Position numbers and translations under genes: made by a program. Shown piece by piece: positions 22,015 through 32,330 of a DNA stretch of 64,000 nt. Position 1 is the stretch's first letter. Each line of letters opens with the position of its first letter. The notes beneath the pieces were generated by a model, which was given only the letters and a program-made list of their open reading frames with translations, made no database searches and was not told the DNA's origin. Source of the stretch: Diphasiastrum complanatum (lineage: Eukaryota; Streptophyta; Lycopodiopsida; Lycopodiales; Lycopodiaceae); the NCBI GenBank assembly GCA_029204225.1, contig CM055105.1, forward strand, positions 9,335,744-9,399,743, written 5' to 3'.

Positions 22015-22201
22015 ATAAAACATAAAAAGACAAAGAAAATGCTCTTAGCATAGGAGATAAAACATAAAAAGATAAAGAAGAAACTATGCTAAGCATAGGA
22101 GACAAAACAAAAGGAAATAAAGAAGAAGCTATGCTTAGCATAGGAGATAAAATATAAAGAGATAGAGAAAAAGCTATGCTTAGCATGGGTGAAATAAATA
22201 C
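22015..22201. repeat. 45-bp tandem repeat inside an intron
   Basis: TAGCATAGGAGA-like words recur at 22046, 22091, 22136 and 22181, exactly 45 bp apart. Each unit contains the palindrome CTATGCTTAGCATAG. The array fills the apparent intron between the exons ending at 22202 and starting at 22014, so it need not be coding although 45 is a multiple of three. Confidence 0.85.
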
Positions 22202-22340
22202 CATGTCTCTAAACAAAATAAAAAATGGACTTAAAGCCTCATTTCGGCTGCTCAAAGGATAGAGCCTTTGGCACTCTTTGGAATCTTGATAGTTTAACTC
22301 TGTCACAAGGGCTTCTTGAACTTTCATAAACAATTTATGT
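22202..22340 (-). pseudogene. Methyltransferase-like gene relic, exon c
   Basis: An acceptor AAATGCAG precedes a minus-strand frame reading HKLFMKVQEALVTELNYQ, CQRLYPLSSRNEAL and FFILFRDM, ending at a possible GTATTT donor. The previous exon ends EFQR at a GT donor. The segment is helical and charged. Its role is inferred only from its place between the ParB-like and methyltransferase-like parts. Confidence 0.45.
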
Positions 22341-22443
22341 CTGCATTTAAAAAAATGTAATTTTTAGAAATCCTTCTAAATCTTGAGAATCGTTTTATAA
22401 AAGAAAGTGACTTAAAAATAAATATTTAAATCATGAATATCAC

Positions 22444-22697
22444 CTTTGAAATTCCTTTCCCATTTTTGCAAGGGAGAGTGGACCATCTGCAACTCTAGAA
22501 AGAACACTTATTATTAGCTTCAACGAGCTAATCCCTTGCATATTCCTCTACTCTGATATTCTCATTTCTGTAGGGGTTGGCTTCAGAGTTTGAGAGACGA
22601 CGACTTTCTTTTTTCCCTTTGAGGCACCTTGAGCAGGTTGGCCTTTTATTTGAAAATTTTCTCACTTGTGAAAAATTTTATTGGCAAGGGCCCACAT
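22444..22697 (-). pseudogene. Methyltransferase-like gene relic, exon b
   Basis: Bounded by an ATTTTAG acceptor and a CAAAG/GTGAT donor. One frame reads MWALANKIFHK, a stop, ENFQIKGQPAQGASKGKKKV, RNMQGISSLKLIISVLSRV and ADGPLSLAKMGKEFQR. Two stop codons interrupt it. A basic Lys/Gly linker is followed by a helical segment. Borders are read by eye. Confidence 0.45.
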
Positions 22698-22825
22698 CTA
22701 AAATCAAAATTTGTTTTAATTATTTAAAAGCAATTTAAGAAATATTAAAATAAATTCTAAAACTTGAATCTAATAGCATAAATTTTGAACAGAGCATTCC
22801 AAGTCAAGCATAAAAAAAAAAATAC

Positions 22826-23509
22826 CTGACCACTATGGAAAGCAAGTTGAAATTTTTTTTGTATTTTGTAAGGCTCTACGTAGGATTTTTTGAATCAAAC
22901 GATAGACCTATCTCTTGAGCACAAAGTGCCTTCAACTTCAATTGATTTACATCTCCAACTTTGGAGACTCTCATTATATTTTTTTATGAAAAAACCAGAT
23001 TTTTTTTATTATGGTCATTTTCATGTGGTAGTCCTAATCAATATTCTGATCTTAGGCGAGCAATTTTGCTTCAGGCCAGCAAATGCAATGGCACTAATGG
23101 TTCGGAACGAGGAAATATGAGAATATTCTTGGGATAACTGTTTTCAGGCCTGTAAACTATGTATGCCCCAAAGAACAAAAAAATGATAAGAATCTAAAAT
23201 AGAAATATCAAAATTTGCAACATCGTTGCATTCTGAGGGGTCAACCAAAACAACAAAAGGCATTACAATGGCCTGGGTATGATCCTTAAATTTTATTTTA
23301 AGATTATGTACATGCATTTCGTTAGGTTCTCTTACTTCCAAAATTAAAGTTGTTTCTCTAATTTTTTTTGTTTTATGAATTTCATCTCTTAATTTAACAA
23401 TCTCAGAGGTGTCTTGAAGGGGGCAGATGGAAGCACCAAGTAAAGACATAGCGGGTCTATCTTTCTTGCTTTCAGGTGAAGGAATGGACTTATGGCGATG
23501 TGTAGCCAT
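22826..23509 (-). pseudogene. ParB-like N-terminal part of a broken gene
   Basis: From an ATG at 23509 (a longer frame opens at 23656 through a CA microsatellite) the minus strand reads MATHRHKSIPSPESKKDRPA, then REPNEMHVHNLKIKF, MPFVVLVDPSE, FDISILDSYHFFVLWGIHS(LQA), a TGA, KQLSQEYSHISSF and AIAFAGLKQ. The order 'value to keep, strand, Y-x-F-V-x-G-I-H-S-L-x-A, helix, strand, A-G-L' resembles the ParB/sulfiredoxin-like fold (compare IIDGNHRxxAxxxL..VxVGL). Past 23040 the frame has stops and slips. The segment ends near a donor at 22826. ParB-like domains beside N4/N6 methyltransferases are known in phages and plasmids, which guides but does not prove the call. Confidence 0.42.
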
Positions 23510-23607
23510 GGTCTTTGGATGGGACTTGGATCTGGTGGGTGAGAATTCAAAAATATTGTGTGATCTTCTTCTTCTTTTTGGGTGAGGGGCAACTACGGTG
23601 GCCTCAA

Positions 23608-23630
23608 CTTCACACACACACACACACGCA
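23608..23630. repeat. (CA)n microsatellite
   Basis: A short CA run, CACACACACACACAC with one CG interruption. It lies in the putative 5' untranslated part of the gene relic to its left. Confidence 0.9.
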
Positions 23631-23699
23631 CAGCTCCTCCATGGCACAACATCCATTCTCTACACTACCTCCAAATCAACTGACCCTTTGTGAGAGATT

Positions 23700-24290
23700 T
23701 CAACAAGTTTAGTCATATTTTGGTAAATTGTCAATATGAGGCCAAAACTCATTTTAGACTTAGAGATAAACTGTTTGAAGTTATATTAGTTTAAAATACA
23801 TTCAATAAACACTTTTTAAAAGTGTGGGAAAGTTGGTAGTCAAGTTTGAGAGAGATTCAAATTTGAACTTTGGGTACATTGAATCTAGTTCCAGAATAGT
23901 AGGGTTTTTCATATTGGAGGAAAAGCTGTGAAAGTTTTCAGATCCTTAAGATCCAATCAACCTGAAAGATCTTTGGTTAAAAAGAGAAATACACTACCAA
24001 TCTCATCAATGTAGATAAATCAGCATCTACACACAAAATGAGATGCAAACACTAATAAAACTTGATCAAACTTGAATGAAATGATAAAGTATTGTTGCTA
24101 TTTGTACAAAACCAGCAAGCTACTGTATTTTACACATGTGGATCCAAAAATAGCAATTATAGATCATTCTACATATAAAATTGCATGCAATCACAAGTAT
24201 AGTGCATCAATGGATAGTAGAACCCAAGAGAACCATGTATAAGCATTAAATGAGATAGAGAAGAGAGAAGATCACTCTCTCCACGAGTTA
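23700..24290. other. AT-rich stretch, no gene seen
   Basis: No open frame of interest, no LTR border and no repeat is visible. It probably separates the gene relic at 21.3-23.6 kb from the coiled-coil ORF. Confidence 0.35.
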
Positions 24291-24297
24291 CATCCTT

Positions 24298-24720
24298 TCA
24301 TAACATCGGGGCTAGTTGAGGTTTCTGCTCCATAAACCGTTGGCAGGCCTTGAGGGCTTGCTTTGCTTGAGCGAGCTCCTGGTTGACACTTGTCCTGTAT
24401 TTGTCAAACTTCGCTTGGTAGTTCTTTAAGGTTTGGCTATATACCTGCACCTGATGTCGGAAGAGATTCATTTTCACTTGGGATAATGGCCTTGTATCAG
24501 GTGCGGGTTGAGCTAACCAAACAATTTTTTCACTTTGTAGTGCTTGCACCTCCGCTCTCAGACGTGTATTTTCGACTTCATATATCTGGAGTTGCACCTG
24601 GAGGGGGGCAAGCCTTTGGGACACTTTAGATTGTAGCTTCTGCACCTTTGTTGAAGCATCCATAAGCGCTTTAAAGAGGCTCTGGATGTACTGATTGAGG
24701 TCGTCTTCCTTTTGTCGGCC
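24298..24720 (-). CDS. Coiled-coil ORF or exon, unknown
   Basis: Minus-strand frame beginning after a possible acceptor (CTTTTGTAG at about 24721) or at ATG 24663. It reads RQKEDDLNQYIQSLFKALM, TKVQKLQSKVSQRLAPLQVQ, YEVENTRLRAEVQALQSEKI, then QVQVYSQTLKNYQAKFDKYR and QELAQAKQALKACQRFM, ending PML. Heptad-like Leu/Val spacing indicates coiled coil over most of its 121-140 residues. Frames just upstream (24870-25000; DRRSHALRKRKIVYSAIDLS) may be another exon. It could be an accessory ORF of the flanking copia or an unrelated gene fragment. Confidence 0.4.
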   Translation of the reverse strand, partial: GRQKEDDLNQYIQSLFKALMDASTKVQKLQSKVSQRLAPLQVQLQIYEVENTRLRAEVQALQSEKIVWLAQPAPDTRPLSQVKMNLFRHQVQVYSQTLKNYQAKFDKYRTSVNQELAQAKQALKACQRFMEQKPQLAPML

Positions 24721-24869
24721 TACAAAAGTACGTGTTGAAATTTAGTCAGATGGGTCATTATGTTGTTTGATCTTTCAAGCCAACCTTAGACTATTATTAT
24801 TCTCATTGTGTTGATGAAGTTGTTCCATTAGCCATGAATCCAATCTGAGACTGCCATCGTTAAGCGTCA

Positions 24870-25303
24870 TCTATTCCGTCAGACGCCCATCTGCCGGTGA
24901 CGGAAAGAGGTGTGCAGAAGATAGGTCGATGGCAGAATAAACTATCTTCCTCTTTCTCAATGCATGACTACGCCTATCAATTTCGAACAAAAGAATAGTG
25001 ATAGAAATCACGTTTGATCTTATAGTAACTAGCTTTGAAATCATCAGTACTACACTGATTACGTAGCCAAACAATAATGCATCGAATTATCAGATAAATA
25101 ATTTGTTGCGAAGAACTACAGAAATGCATACATTTTGAGACGAAGTTGAATGCAATAAAAGATAGTATTGACTCAGTATGAAAACAAAATAGAACTAAAT
25201 GAGTACAATAAGTTGCGGATCAAAGCCACGTACTCTATGCTATCTCTGAGCGGCTAAAATAAAAGTATGAATTAAGCGCAATGCTGATAAGCAGTAGCGC
25301 AAT
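24870..25303. other. Unresolved region left of the copia LTR
   Basis: May contain the outer part of the truncated copia LTR that starts matching at 25304, or an exon upstream of the coiled-coil ORF. A minus frame reading RRSHALRKRKIVYSAIDLSS (24871-25000) looks protein-like but is not identified. Confidence 0.3.
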
Positions 25304-25589
25304 AGCAATATCTAAAACAGCTCTAAGAAGTGAGCTAGATGCTTGGAGTGTTCAAGCTCGCAGGCTTGAGAGACAGAGAGCTAACTATTCAAATGCTTGA
25401 TCGTAAGTTGATTTTAAAACTGTATGAATATGAACAACTATTCTAAGAAATTAGGTCGTCAATTGCGATTGTCAGTTGGCTGGTGTCCGCTGGCATCCAT
25501 CTGGTTCCTTGTCATTGATTGCTAATAAGCGGTGGAAATTGGTCGTAAACAGTCTGTTTGTATAAATGAACCAAACTGTCACTTCTGTA
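25304..25589 (-). repeat. Copia 3' LTR, truncated
   Basis: Aligns with 29495-29783: GTGAGCTAGA..GTGTTCAAGCTC, AACTATTCAAATGCTTGATCG, GTTCCTTGTCATTGATT, AAGCGGTGGAAATTGG, CAGTCTGT. Homology ends at TGTAGAAA, where it is joined directly to a truncated RNase H. Part of the LTR's U3, the polypurine tract and the end of pol are therefore deleted. The outer (left) border is not defined. Confidence 0.75.
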
Positions 25590-28500
25590 GAAAATAATGT
25601 CATCGGAGCATATTGATTCAGACCGATATCTGAGAGTAAATTCCTCAACCAAATTGTTTTCTTTGTAGCTTGAGAGGCTGCGATATACTCTGATTCAGTG
25701 GAAGATAGAGCTATCGAAGATTGCTTGCGACTGTTCCAGGAAATTGGATCATTGTTGACAAAGCATGTAAATCCGAAAGTAAATTTACGAGTGTCTACAT
25801 CTCCTGCCCAACTTGCATCTACGTAATCATTGAGTAGATTGAGTTTGTCGTTGCCAACTGCTCCATTAAAAATGCAAAAGTTCATAGTAGCTCGAAGATA
25901 TCTCATGAATCTGACAAGAGCTTTCCAATGTGTTACACCAGGATTAGTCATAAACTGACTAAGAGAGCTGACTACAAAAGCTATGTCTGGCCTGTACAGA
26001 TCATGGCGTACATTATAGATCCTATAATAGAATGATAGGGATACTCACGCATCTACTGCTTCTCATGAATTTTTTGGAGACACTAGTCCTTTGACAATTT
26101 GAGACCTAGTTCCATTAGTGAGAGAGCTAAGGTGCAATTAATCATATTATATCTTACTAACATGTTGTAGATGTACCTCTATTGTGTAATGTAAGCCAAC
26201 TTCTGTTTCTTGTCTCTATGGATATGTATACCAAGGTAGTAATGAGCTTCACCCATATTGGTCATGTCGAATTCAAAAGATAGCATTGTCTTGGCCTCTT
26301 TTATCAGATCGGTATTGTTGCTGAAAAGCAATGTATCATCCACGTATAAAGTGATAGTGATAAAAGACTGCTGCACTGCTTTGAAGTGAACATTTGAATC
26401 TGAAGAGCTAGGTGTGTAGCCGTGATCAGTCTGGAGCGTATTGATCCTTTGAAACCATGCTCGAACAGACTGCTTCAAGCCATAAAGTGCCTTATGGAGT
26501 TTACAAACATGATTGTGTTTACCCTCAATAATATAACCTTCGGGTTGCACCATGAAAATGTCTTCTTCCATTGAGATATGTTGTCTGTACATCCATTTGA
26601 TGTATTTCCAAATCTGCTGCAGCGGCAAATGATAGCAAAAGTCGAATAGAAGAATGCTTGACTACTGGACTGAAGGTCTCAGTGTAATCGACGTTGTATA
26701 CCTAAGAAAATCCTCTAGCGACAAGTCGTGCCTTTCTCCTATTGATACTTCCATCTACATTGTACTTGACCTTGAAAATCTATTTGCAATCAACTACGTT
26801 TTTGCTAGCAAGTAATTTGACAATTGTCCATGTCTGGTTTTTGATAAGAGATGAATACCCTTTATCCATAGCTTCTTTCCAGAGATCTAAATGAGGCTGA
26901 CTGAGTGCCTCTTAGACAGACGTCGATTCTTGAACAAGGTAGGCTATAGACTCGTCGATATACTTGTGAGGTGGTCTGCTAGTTCTTGATGATCTTCTAG
27001 GTAATAGAGGAAGTTGATCATTTCCATCATACTGTACTTGCTGAAATGCAACATCATCATCTTCTGATTCGTCGTTGATTTGTTGTTCGTCGGAAGTAGA
27101 AGGGCTTGGACCTTAAATGGGAATAGTTTATTGAGGAACTGAAAAGTTCAATGCATCAAGAGAATCTGATAGGTTAGCTACGTGGGAACTGCCCTTTCTT
27201 TTGAGGTCTTGAAACTGATATTCAATGAAGAAGACATCTCGACTAGTGAATATCTTCGACTCGATGGGATCAAACAGCTTGTAGGCTTGATCTGAAGTAG
27301 TTTAGCTGATGAAAACACATTTGATACTCTGGAAGTCGAGCATCTTCCTGAGATCACGAGAAATCTGTGCAAAAGTAGTACATCCAAAACCTTGTAAATT
27401 TGATATAGAAGGTTTGGTACCTCTCCAAACTTCGAATGGTGTTTTTTCTGAGAGACCTTTAGTAGGACATATGTTCTAAATATAGGTTGTTGTTGAAACA
27501 GCACTTCGAAAGTGTCACATGTGATAACATGTACTTTGTCGATTCAACTAAGGTTCTGTTCTTTCTCTCAGCAAGACCATTTGATTGAAGCAAATAGGAA
27601 GTAATGTATTGTTGCTCAATGTCGTTCTTCAGGAGACCTTTAGTAGGACATCCATTCTGAATATAAGTTGTTGTTGAAACAGCTTCATCCCAGAAGTACT
27701 TCGGAAGTGTCGCATGTGATAACATGCACTTTGTCGATTCAACTAAGGTTATGTTCTTTCTCTCAACAAGACCATTTGACTGAGGCGAATATGAGGTAAT
27801 GTCTTGTTGCTCAATGTCGTTGTTAAGACAATACTCCCTGAATTTGATGGAGATGTATTCTCCCCCGTTATCTGACCTCAATGCTTTGATTCATTTGCCA
27901 GTTTGATTCTCAACATGCTCTTTGAATTGTCTGAATTTGATGAAAGCTTCTGATTTCTGTTTAATGAAATAAACAACTGTTCTTCTGGAGAATTCGTCAA
28001 TAGTAATGAAATACTTTGCATCTAGCAATCAAGGAGTTTGCATAGGTCCACACATATCTGTATGAACAACATCTAACAGATCTTTTGCTGCATGCCTATG
28101 GTTTGATCTAAAAGGAATCCTAGCCTGCTTTCCAAAGATGCAACTATGATAGACAAGAAGATCGACCTTACAAGAAGGATAGGCGAGATCAAGAACCATG
28201 GATTGTCTAGACGTGTTCAAAACAGATGCATAATTCAAGTGTCCTAAGTGATGATGCCATAATAATGCTTTATTGACTAGAACAGAGGTTCTCAAGACTT
28301 GACTAGACTCAAAATAACAATGTACCAATCTATACAAGTAACCATGCCTCTTGCCGAGTGCAAGGATCTTATTACTCCTATCAATAATTTTGTATTAATT
28401 AGATTCAAATTATACCTTATGACATAAATCTGTAATTCTACTTACCGATAATAGATTTGTAGATAGTTTAGAAACATATAAGGCCTTTGATAGTAGTTTG

Positions 28501-28850
28501 AATTGATCATGCTGAAATCGCAATCTTATAGTACCTTCACCTTCAATAGTGTGAGTACTATTGTCACCAAGATGAACAAATTTCTTCGTACTATAAGGTG
28601 TGTAGGAGTTGAAAATCTCACGTTGATTGGTCATGTGTTGAGTTGCTCCAGAATCAAGAAACCATGAATCATCCAAAAATGCGCTTTGATCTTTGACCAT
28701 GAATGCGCCTTCGTCCACTTCGACCTGGGGAGATGATGAAATTATATTTGCTTGTTGATCAGTTTGCTTGGCTGTATTCTTTGCTTGGAGAATTCGACAA
28801 TACTTGATCTCATGGTTATTACGCTTGCAATACTTGCAAAACATCTTCTT
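25590..28850 (-). pseudogene. Copia pol (protease to RNase H), decayed
   Basis: In minus order: zinc knuckle CKYCKRNNHEIKYC and protease DDSWFLDSGATQHM (28844-28410), pre-integrase LLWHHHLGHLNYASVLN and CIFGKQARIPF followed by HTDMCGPM (28337-28029), integrase RSDNGGEYISIKF and SYSPQSNGLVERKN (27881-27459), RT start and VCKLHKALYGLKQSVRAWF with an intact LYVDD at 26346-26335 (26628-26179), and RNase H ISWNSRKQSSIALSSTESEY (25951 down). RNase H is cut at APMTLFS. Stops occur at 26800-26640 and 27880-28030. Integrase carries a direct duplication, listed separately. Protease and YVDD catalytic residues remain. Confidence 0.9.
27452..27828 (-). repeat. Tandem duplication within the integrase gene
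   Basis: Two direct copies, 27452-27632 and 27633-27828, each start GAGACCTTTAGTAGGACAT and cover the integrase segment around LVERKN. The left copy lacks 15 bases (CTTCATCCCAGAAGT in the right copy). The translated frame therefore repeats NDIEQQ(D/Y)ITSY.. twice. Such a duplication would disrupt the integrase core. Confidence 0.88.
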
Positions 28851-28889
28851 CTTCGATTGTGGATCTGATGATTATGCTTGACTTTGAGT

Positions 28890-29480
28890 CTATTTCTGAT
28901 TCGTTGCAACCTTCTTGGAGCTTTTTAGCTTATGTCGCTTAGAGCCTTTGTTGACATATAGAGCCTGAGTGGAGGAAGTAGACAAAGTGTCTTGACTTCT
29001 TCTATTGTCTTCTTGTAGCAACATAGCGATAACTCCAGTAAGAGTTAAATCTGAGTGTGTCGATATGATCATCACCCAGTTCTCATATGTAGAGGGCAAA
29101 CTTGAAAGCAATGTCATAATTGCATCTTGATCGTTTATGACTGATCCGACACCAGCCATCTGTTGCAAGAGACTCTTAAACTAGCTAATGTAACTCTGAA
29201 GAGAATCACCAGTAGACATCTTGAATGTGAAGAATTTCCTTTGTAGATGTAACTTAGTAGTTACGTCTCTCACGTCATATAGTGAGTTCAAGATGTCCTA
29301 AACGTCTCTTGACGTTTTAGCTTCAGCTATGTGTCCAATCTGTGTGTCTGATATATTGAGGATAATAAGCGCGAAAGCTTTACAGTCCTTCGATTTTTAC
29401 TTCGGGTCATCGTCTTCAAGTTTTACTTCTATACCTGTAACAACATCCCATAAATTTGCTGGCGATTAGAGGAACTAATA
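28890..29480 (-). pseudogene. Copia gag (UBN2 type)
   Basis: Minus strand: NLWDVVTGIEVKLEDDDPK, a stop, DCKAFALIILNISDTQIGHI, LNSLYDVRDVTTKLHLQRKF, SYIS, a stop, FKSLLQQMAGVGSVINDQD and TLLSSLPSTYENWVMIIST. This is the typical copia gag with at least three stops. It ends before the zinc knuckle at 28844. The gag N-terminus and leader are missing because the 5' LTR remnant begins almost immediately upstream. Confidence 0.87.
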
Positions 29481-29489
29481 TGACATAGT

Positions 29490-30117
29490 CTCTAAAACAA
29501 TTCTACGAAGTGAGCTAGAATGCTCAAGAGTGTTCAAGCTCATAGGCTTGAGAGAGAGAGATAGAGCTAACTATTCAAATGCTTGATCGTAACTTGATTG
29601 ATAAGTTGTATGAATATGAACAGATATATATACTAAGCAATTAGGTTGTCAAGTGCGATTGCCAGTTGGTTGGTGTTCACTGGCATCCATCCGGTTCCTT
29701 GTCATTGATTATGGATAAGCGGTGGAAATTGGCCGTAAACAGTCTGTCTGCATAAATGAACCAAAACTGTCACTCTATAGAAATGAACTAAAACAGCCAC
29801 ATGCGACAATGTCGAAATTTTGCAAAAAACCCGACAGTGCCTTAAAATCTCTTTTAGGGCTGCCCCACACTTTTCCAGAGTCATTTCCTTAACATTTGAG
29901 GCACTTTCGAAAAAGCAAAAAAATGCGACTCTGCATATTTGCTCGCAAATCCTGACAGGCGACAGTGTCGCTAAAATGCAAAAAATGCGACACGAGATTT
30001 CTGACAGGCGAAAAATATGAAGTGAGAGAAAATGAAAATGCGACATTGTAGTCAAACCCCGTGTATTTCTGTAGACTATGTAAAAACACTTGTAAATCTG
30101 TAGATTGTAATAGAACA
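29490..30117 (-). repeat. Copia 5' LTR, inner end deleted
   Basis: The left part matches the 3' LTR at 25304-25589. The right part (29783-30117) is unique to this copy and ends AATAGAACA. The primer site and the inner LTR end are absent because gag follows directly. The right half is rich in GCGACA/TGTCGC words. Confidence 0.7.
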
Positions 30118-30175
30118 CGAGAAAATCCGCAGAACTAGATAAACAATGGATGAGGATTAAAAATCGATTAGTCGA

Positions 30176-31139
30176 TTAGCAAGAAGGAGAATAATTCAAC
30201 ATTACTTGGTCAGTCTCCCAATCACTATCCTCAGGTTTTATATTGCCTAACTCGCAAATGCAATCGTTCAGCGCTTGTAAGCATGGTGGTTTGCTTTTGA
30301 GTTTGTATTCAAATTCTTGAAGGGTAAGGATCCATCTTATCAATCGATTTGGTGGTTCCAACTTGTTCATCATCATGGTCATAGCCTCGCTTTTGGTGTA
30401 GAATGCTACCTTCCTATGTAGTAAATAGTGTCTAAATTTCGTAGCGGCATAGGCTACTCCTAAGCATATTCTTTCAGCTTTGGAATAGTTTAATTCAGCT
30501 GCTTTCAATTTCATTCCTATGAATATTATGGTAAACTTTGTCCCACACTTGGGATAAACAACAGTTAATACATGTAACCATGGTACTAGTGAGCACGTGA
30601 AATGGTCTGTCGTACATGGGTGGTTTCGAGATTGGTGCCTTAGCTAGTGCTTTTCTTAAGTCGTTAAATGCTTGTTTACATTCACTGGTCCACTCCCACT
30701 TTGTATCTTCTCGAAGTAAACTAGTCATGGGATAGATACGTGATGCATATGCCATCACATATCATTTGTAATAACCAAAAGAACCTAGGAAAGACTACAA
30801 TTGTTCCACCTTGGTGGGTGTCATTATAGCTAACAACATTGCAATTTTTTCAGGGTCAGTAGCCATCCCATATCAACTGATTACGTGTCCCAGTAAGACT
30901 ACGTAAGGGATTCCAAATAAACATTTGTTGGTAGGTTTTTCTTCGGGTGCATTCCTTTCCAGTTCTAATATTTCATCAACATCACTCTCGGTAGGATTTT
31001 CTTTGCTATCTGTCACTTCCTCCCACTCGGTGGAAGGTAGTGGAGCTCGTTCAGATTGGGGCACCTCTGGGTAACCATCTACTACCACTCGTCCCTTACC
31101 TCTCCCAAAGATAAGTACCCCTGCTGGGATATCCACCAT
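30176..31139 (-). pseudogene. Gypsy RT/RNase H remnant
   Basis: Minus frames: KPTNKCLFGIPYVVLLGHVI, then EKIAMLLAMMTPTKVEQL, FLGSFGYYK, IYPMTSLLREDTKWEWTSEC and QAFNDLRKALAKAPI (RT connection). These are followed by the RNase H segments AAELNYSKAERICLGVAYAA, TKFRHYLLHRKVAFYTKSEA and LQEFEYKLKSKPPCLQALND. The RT fingers and palm (about 200 residues, including the active site) are deleted between NAPEEKPTN and KCLFG. Several stops are present. It is not linked to an LTR in the window. Confidence 0.85.
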
Positions 31140-31990
31140 GCAGTCACTTAGTCTCAGTCATGGTCGTCCTAACAACATGGAGTACCCCATATTTCCAGCA
31201 TACATTCGCATCACATAGAAATCTACTGCAATTGCTTTCCCGGCTATGGTTATGGGGATGTTACATAACTCACCTTTTGGTTTGATGATAGAATTGCTAC
31301 CTAACTTCAAGGCAGTAAGGGTGGTTGCTGGTTCTACATTGAATCCTATGTAGTCAGCTAACTCCGAGCTTAGAATGTTAACAACAGATCCCGCATCCAC
31401 TATGGCCCTTGATACCACTAGTCCATCTATCATAACATCTACTTTTGGGTAGTCTTTATCAACTGCTCCAATCTCTATCATTTCTTCAAAAGGTTGTTCG
31501 GGGTTTCTGGATGTTGGAATTCTCATCATATGTTTCACTTTCTTCTTCACAGTAGGAGCTAACCGCACTAGTTGCCATAATCCTATCTCCACTTTCATAT
31601 TTTCTAACCCTTTCGGCAGTTCATCAGTCCAAAGTTCCTTATGTTTCATTCTCCTCGTAGTCTTGGGCTTTGGTTTCAATTTGGGGTTTCATGGTGTAAG
31701 TAATGGTCTCACTAGTTGTTGGTCATATGAACGGGGTATTTCTTTCCCTTCTAATTTTGAGACTTCTCTCTCTTCCTTTGCTATGTGTATTTCTTCTTTC
31801 TCTTTTTCTAATGGTGGCGAAGTGACTGGTCGTGGTGTAGTAGATTTATAGTCCTTTTGTAAAAAATTCGCTTGTCTTGATGGACCCTCATTACTAGGCT
31901 CAGGAATTCTATGGTTGATTGGCCTTGGTATTCAATTTCCATTGCAGTTTCGATTTAGATGATTGCCTTGGCAGTATCGGCACACCAGTG
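31139..31990 (-). pseudogene. Gypsy gag end and aspartic protease
   Basis: At 31985-31940 the minus strand carries CRYCQGNHLNRNCN, a zinc-knuckle-like cluster. After a proline/glutamate-rich linker, the frame 31679-31158 has the protease core VDVMIDGLVVSRAIVDAGSVV and ILSSELADYIGFN with GYSMLLGRP at its end. The active-site triad reads DAG where D(S/T/G)G is usual. VDxGSxxNIL is the form used by Tat/Athila-like and related gypsy proteases. It is continuous in orientation with the RT remnant to its left. Confidence 0.82.
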
Positions 31991-32131
31991 AAGATTATTA
32001 AAATATTATCTTCCTATCTCGAGTTTGGAGCCATGTTATTTCCACTAAATTTCATGCTGTACATAAAAGATATGTGAATTGAGCACATAACCTTCTAGTA
32101 TAGGTCGGATTTGAGTTAGGTAGATTCAATT

Positions 32132-32330
32132 TTGATGACATGCAGAAGTTTAGATAGCATGCAATGTTATGCATGCAAGCCACATGCAATCAGTGCATGC
32201 AACATGCAAAGTGGTTTCTGTGATCTACACATGTCTAGGCAGTTTTATGAGTTGACGTGCAGTACATGCAATATCCATGCATGCAGTTACACATGTGGAT
32301 CTCTGGTAGGTGAATTAGTTTAGTTAAGTG
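32132..32330. promoter_or_regulatory. CATGCA-rich cluster (RY-like motifs)
   Basis: Eight or more CATGCA/TGCATG words occur in about 200 bp, including ATGCATGCAAG and CCATGCATGCAG. CATGCA is the core RY element bound by plant B3-domain factors. The cluster lies in the presumed U3 of the plus-strand copia LTR that ends at 32697. Function is inference only. Confidence 0.4.
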
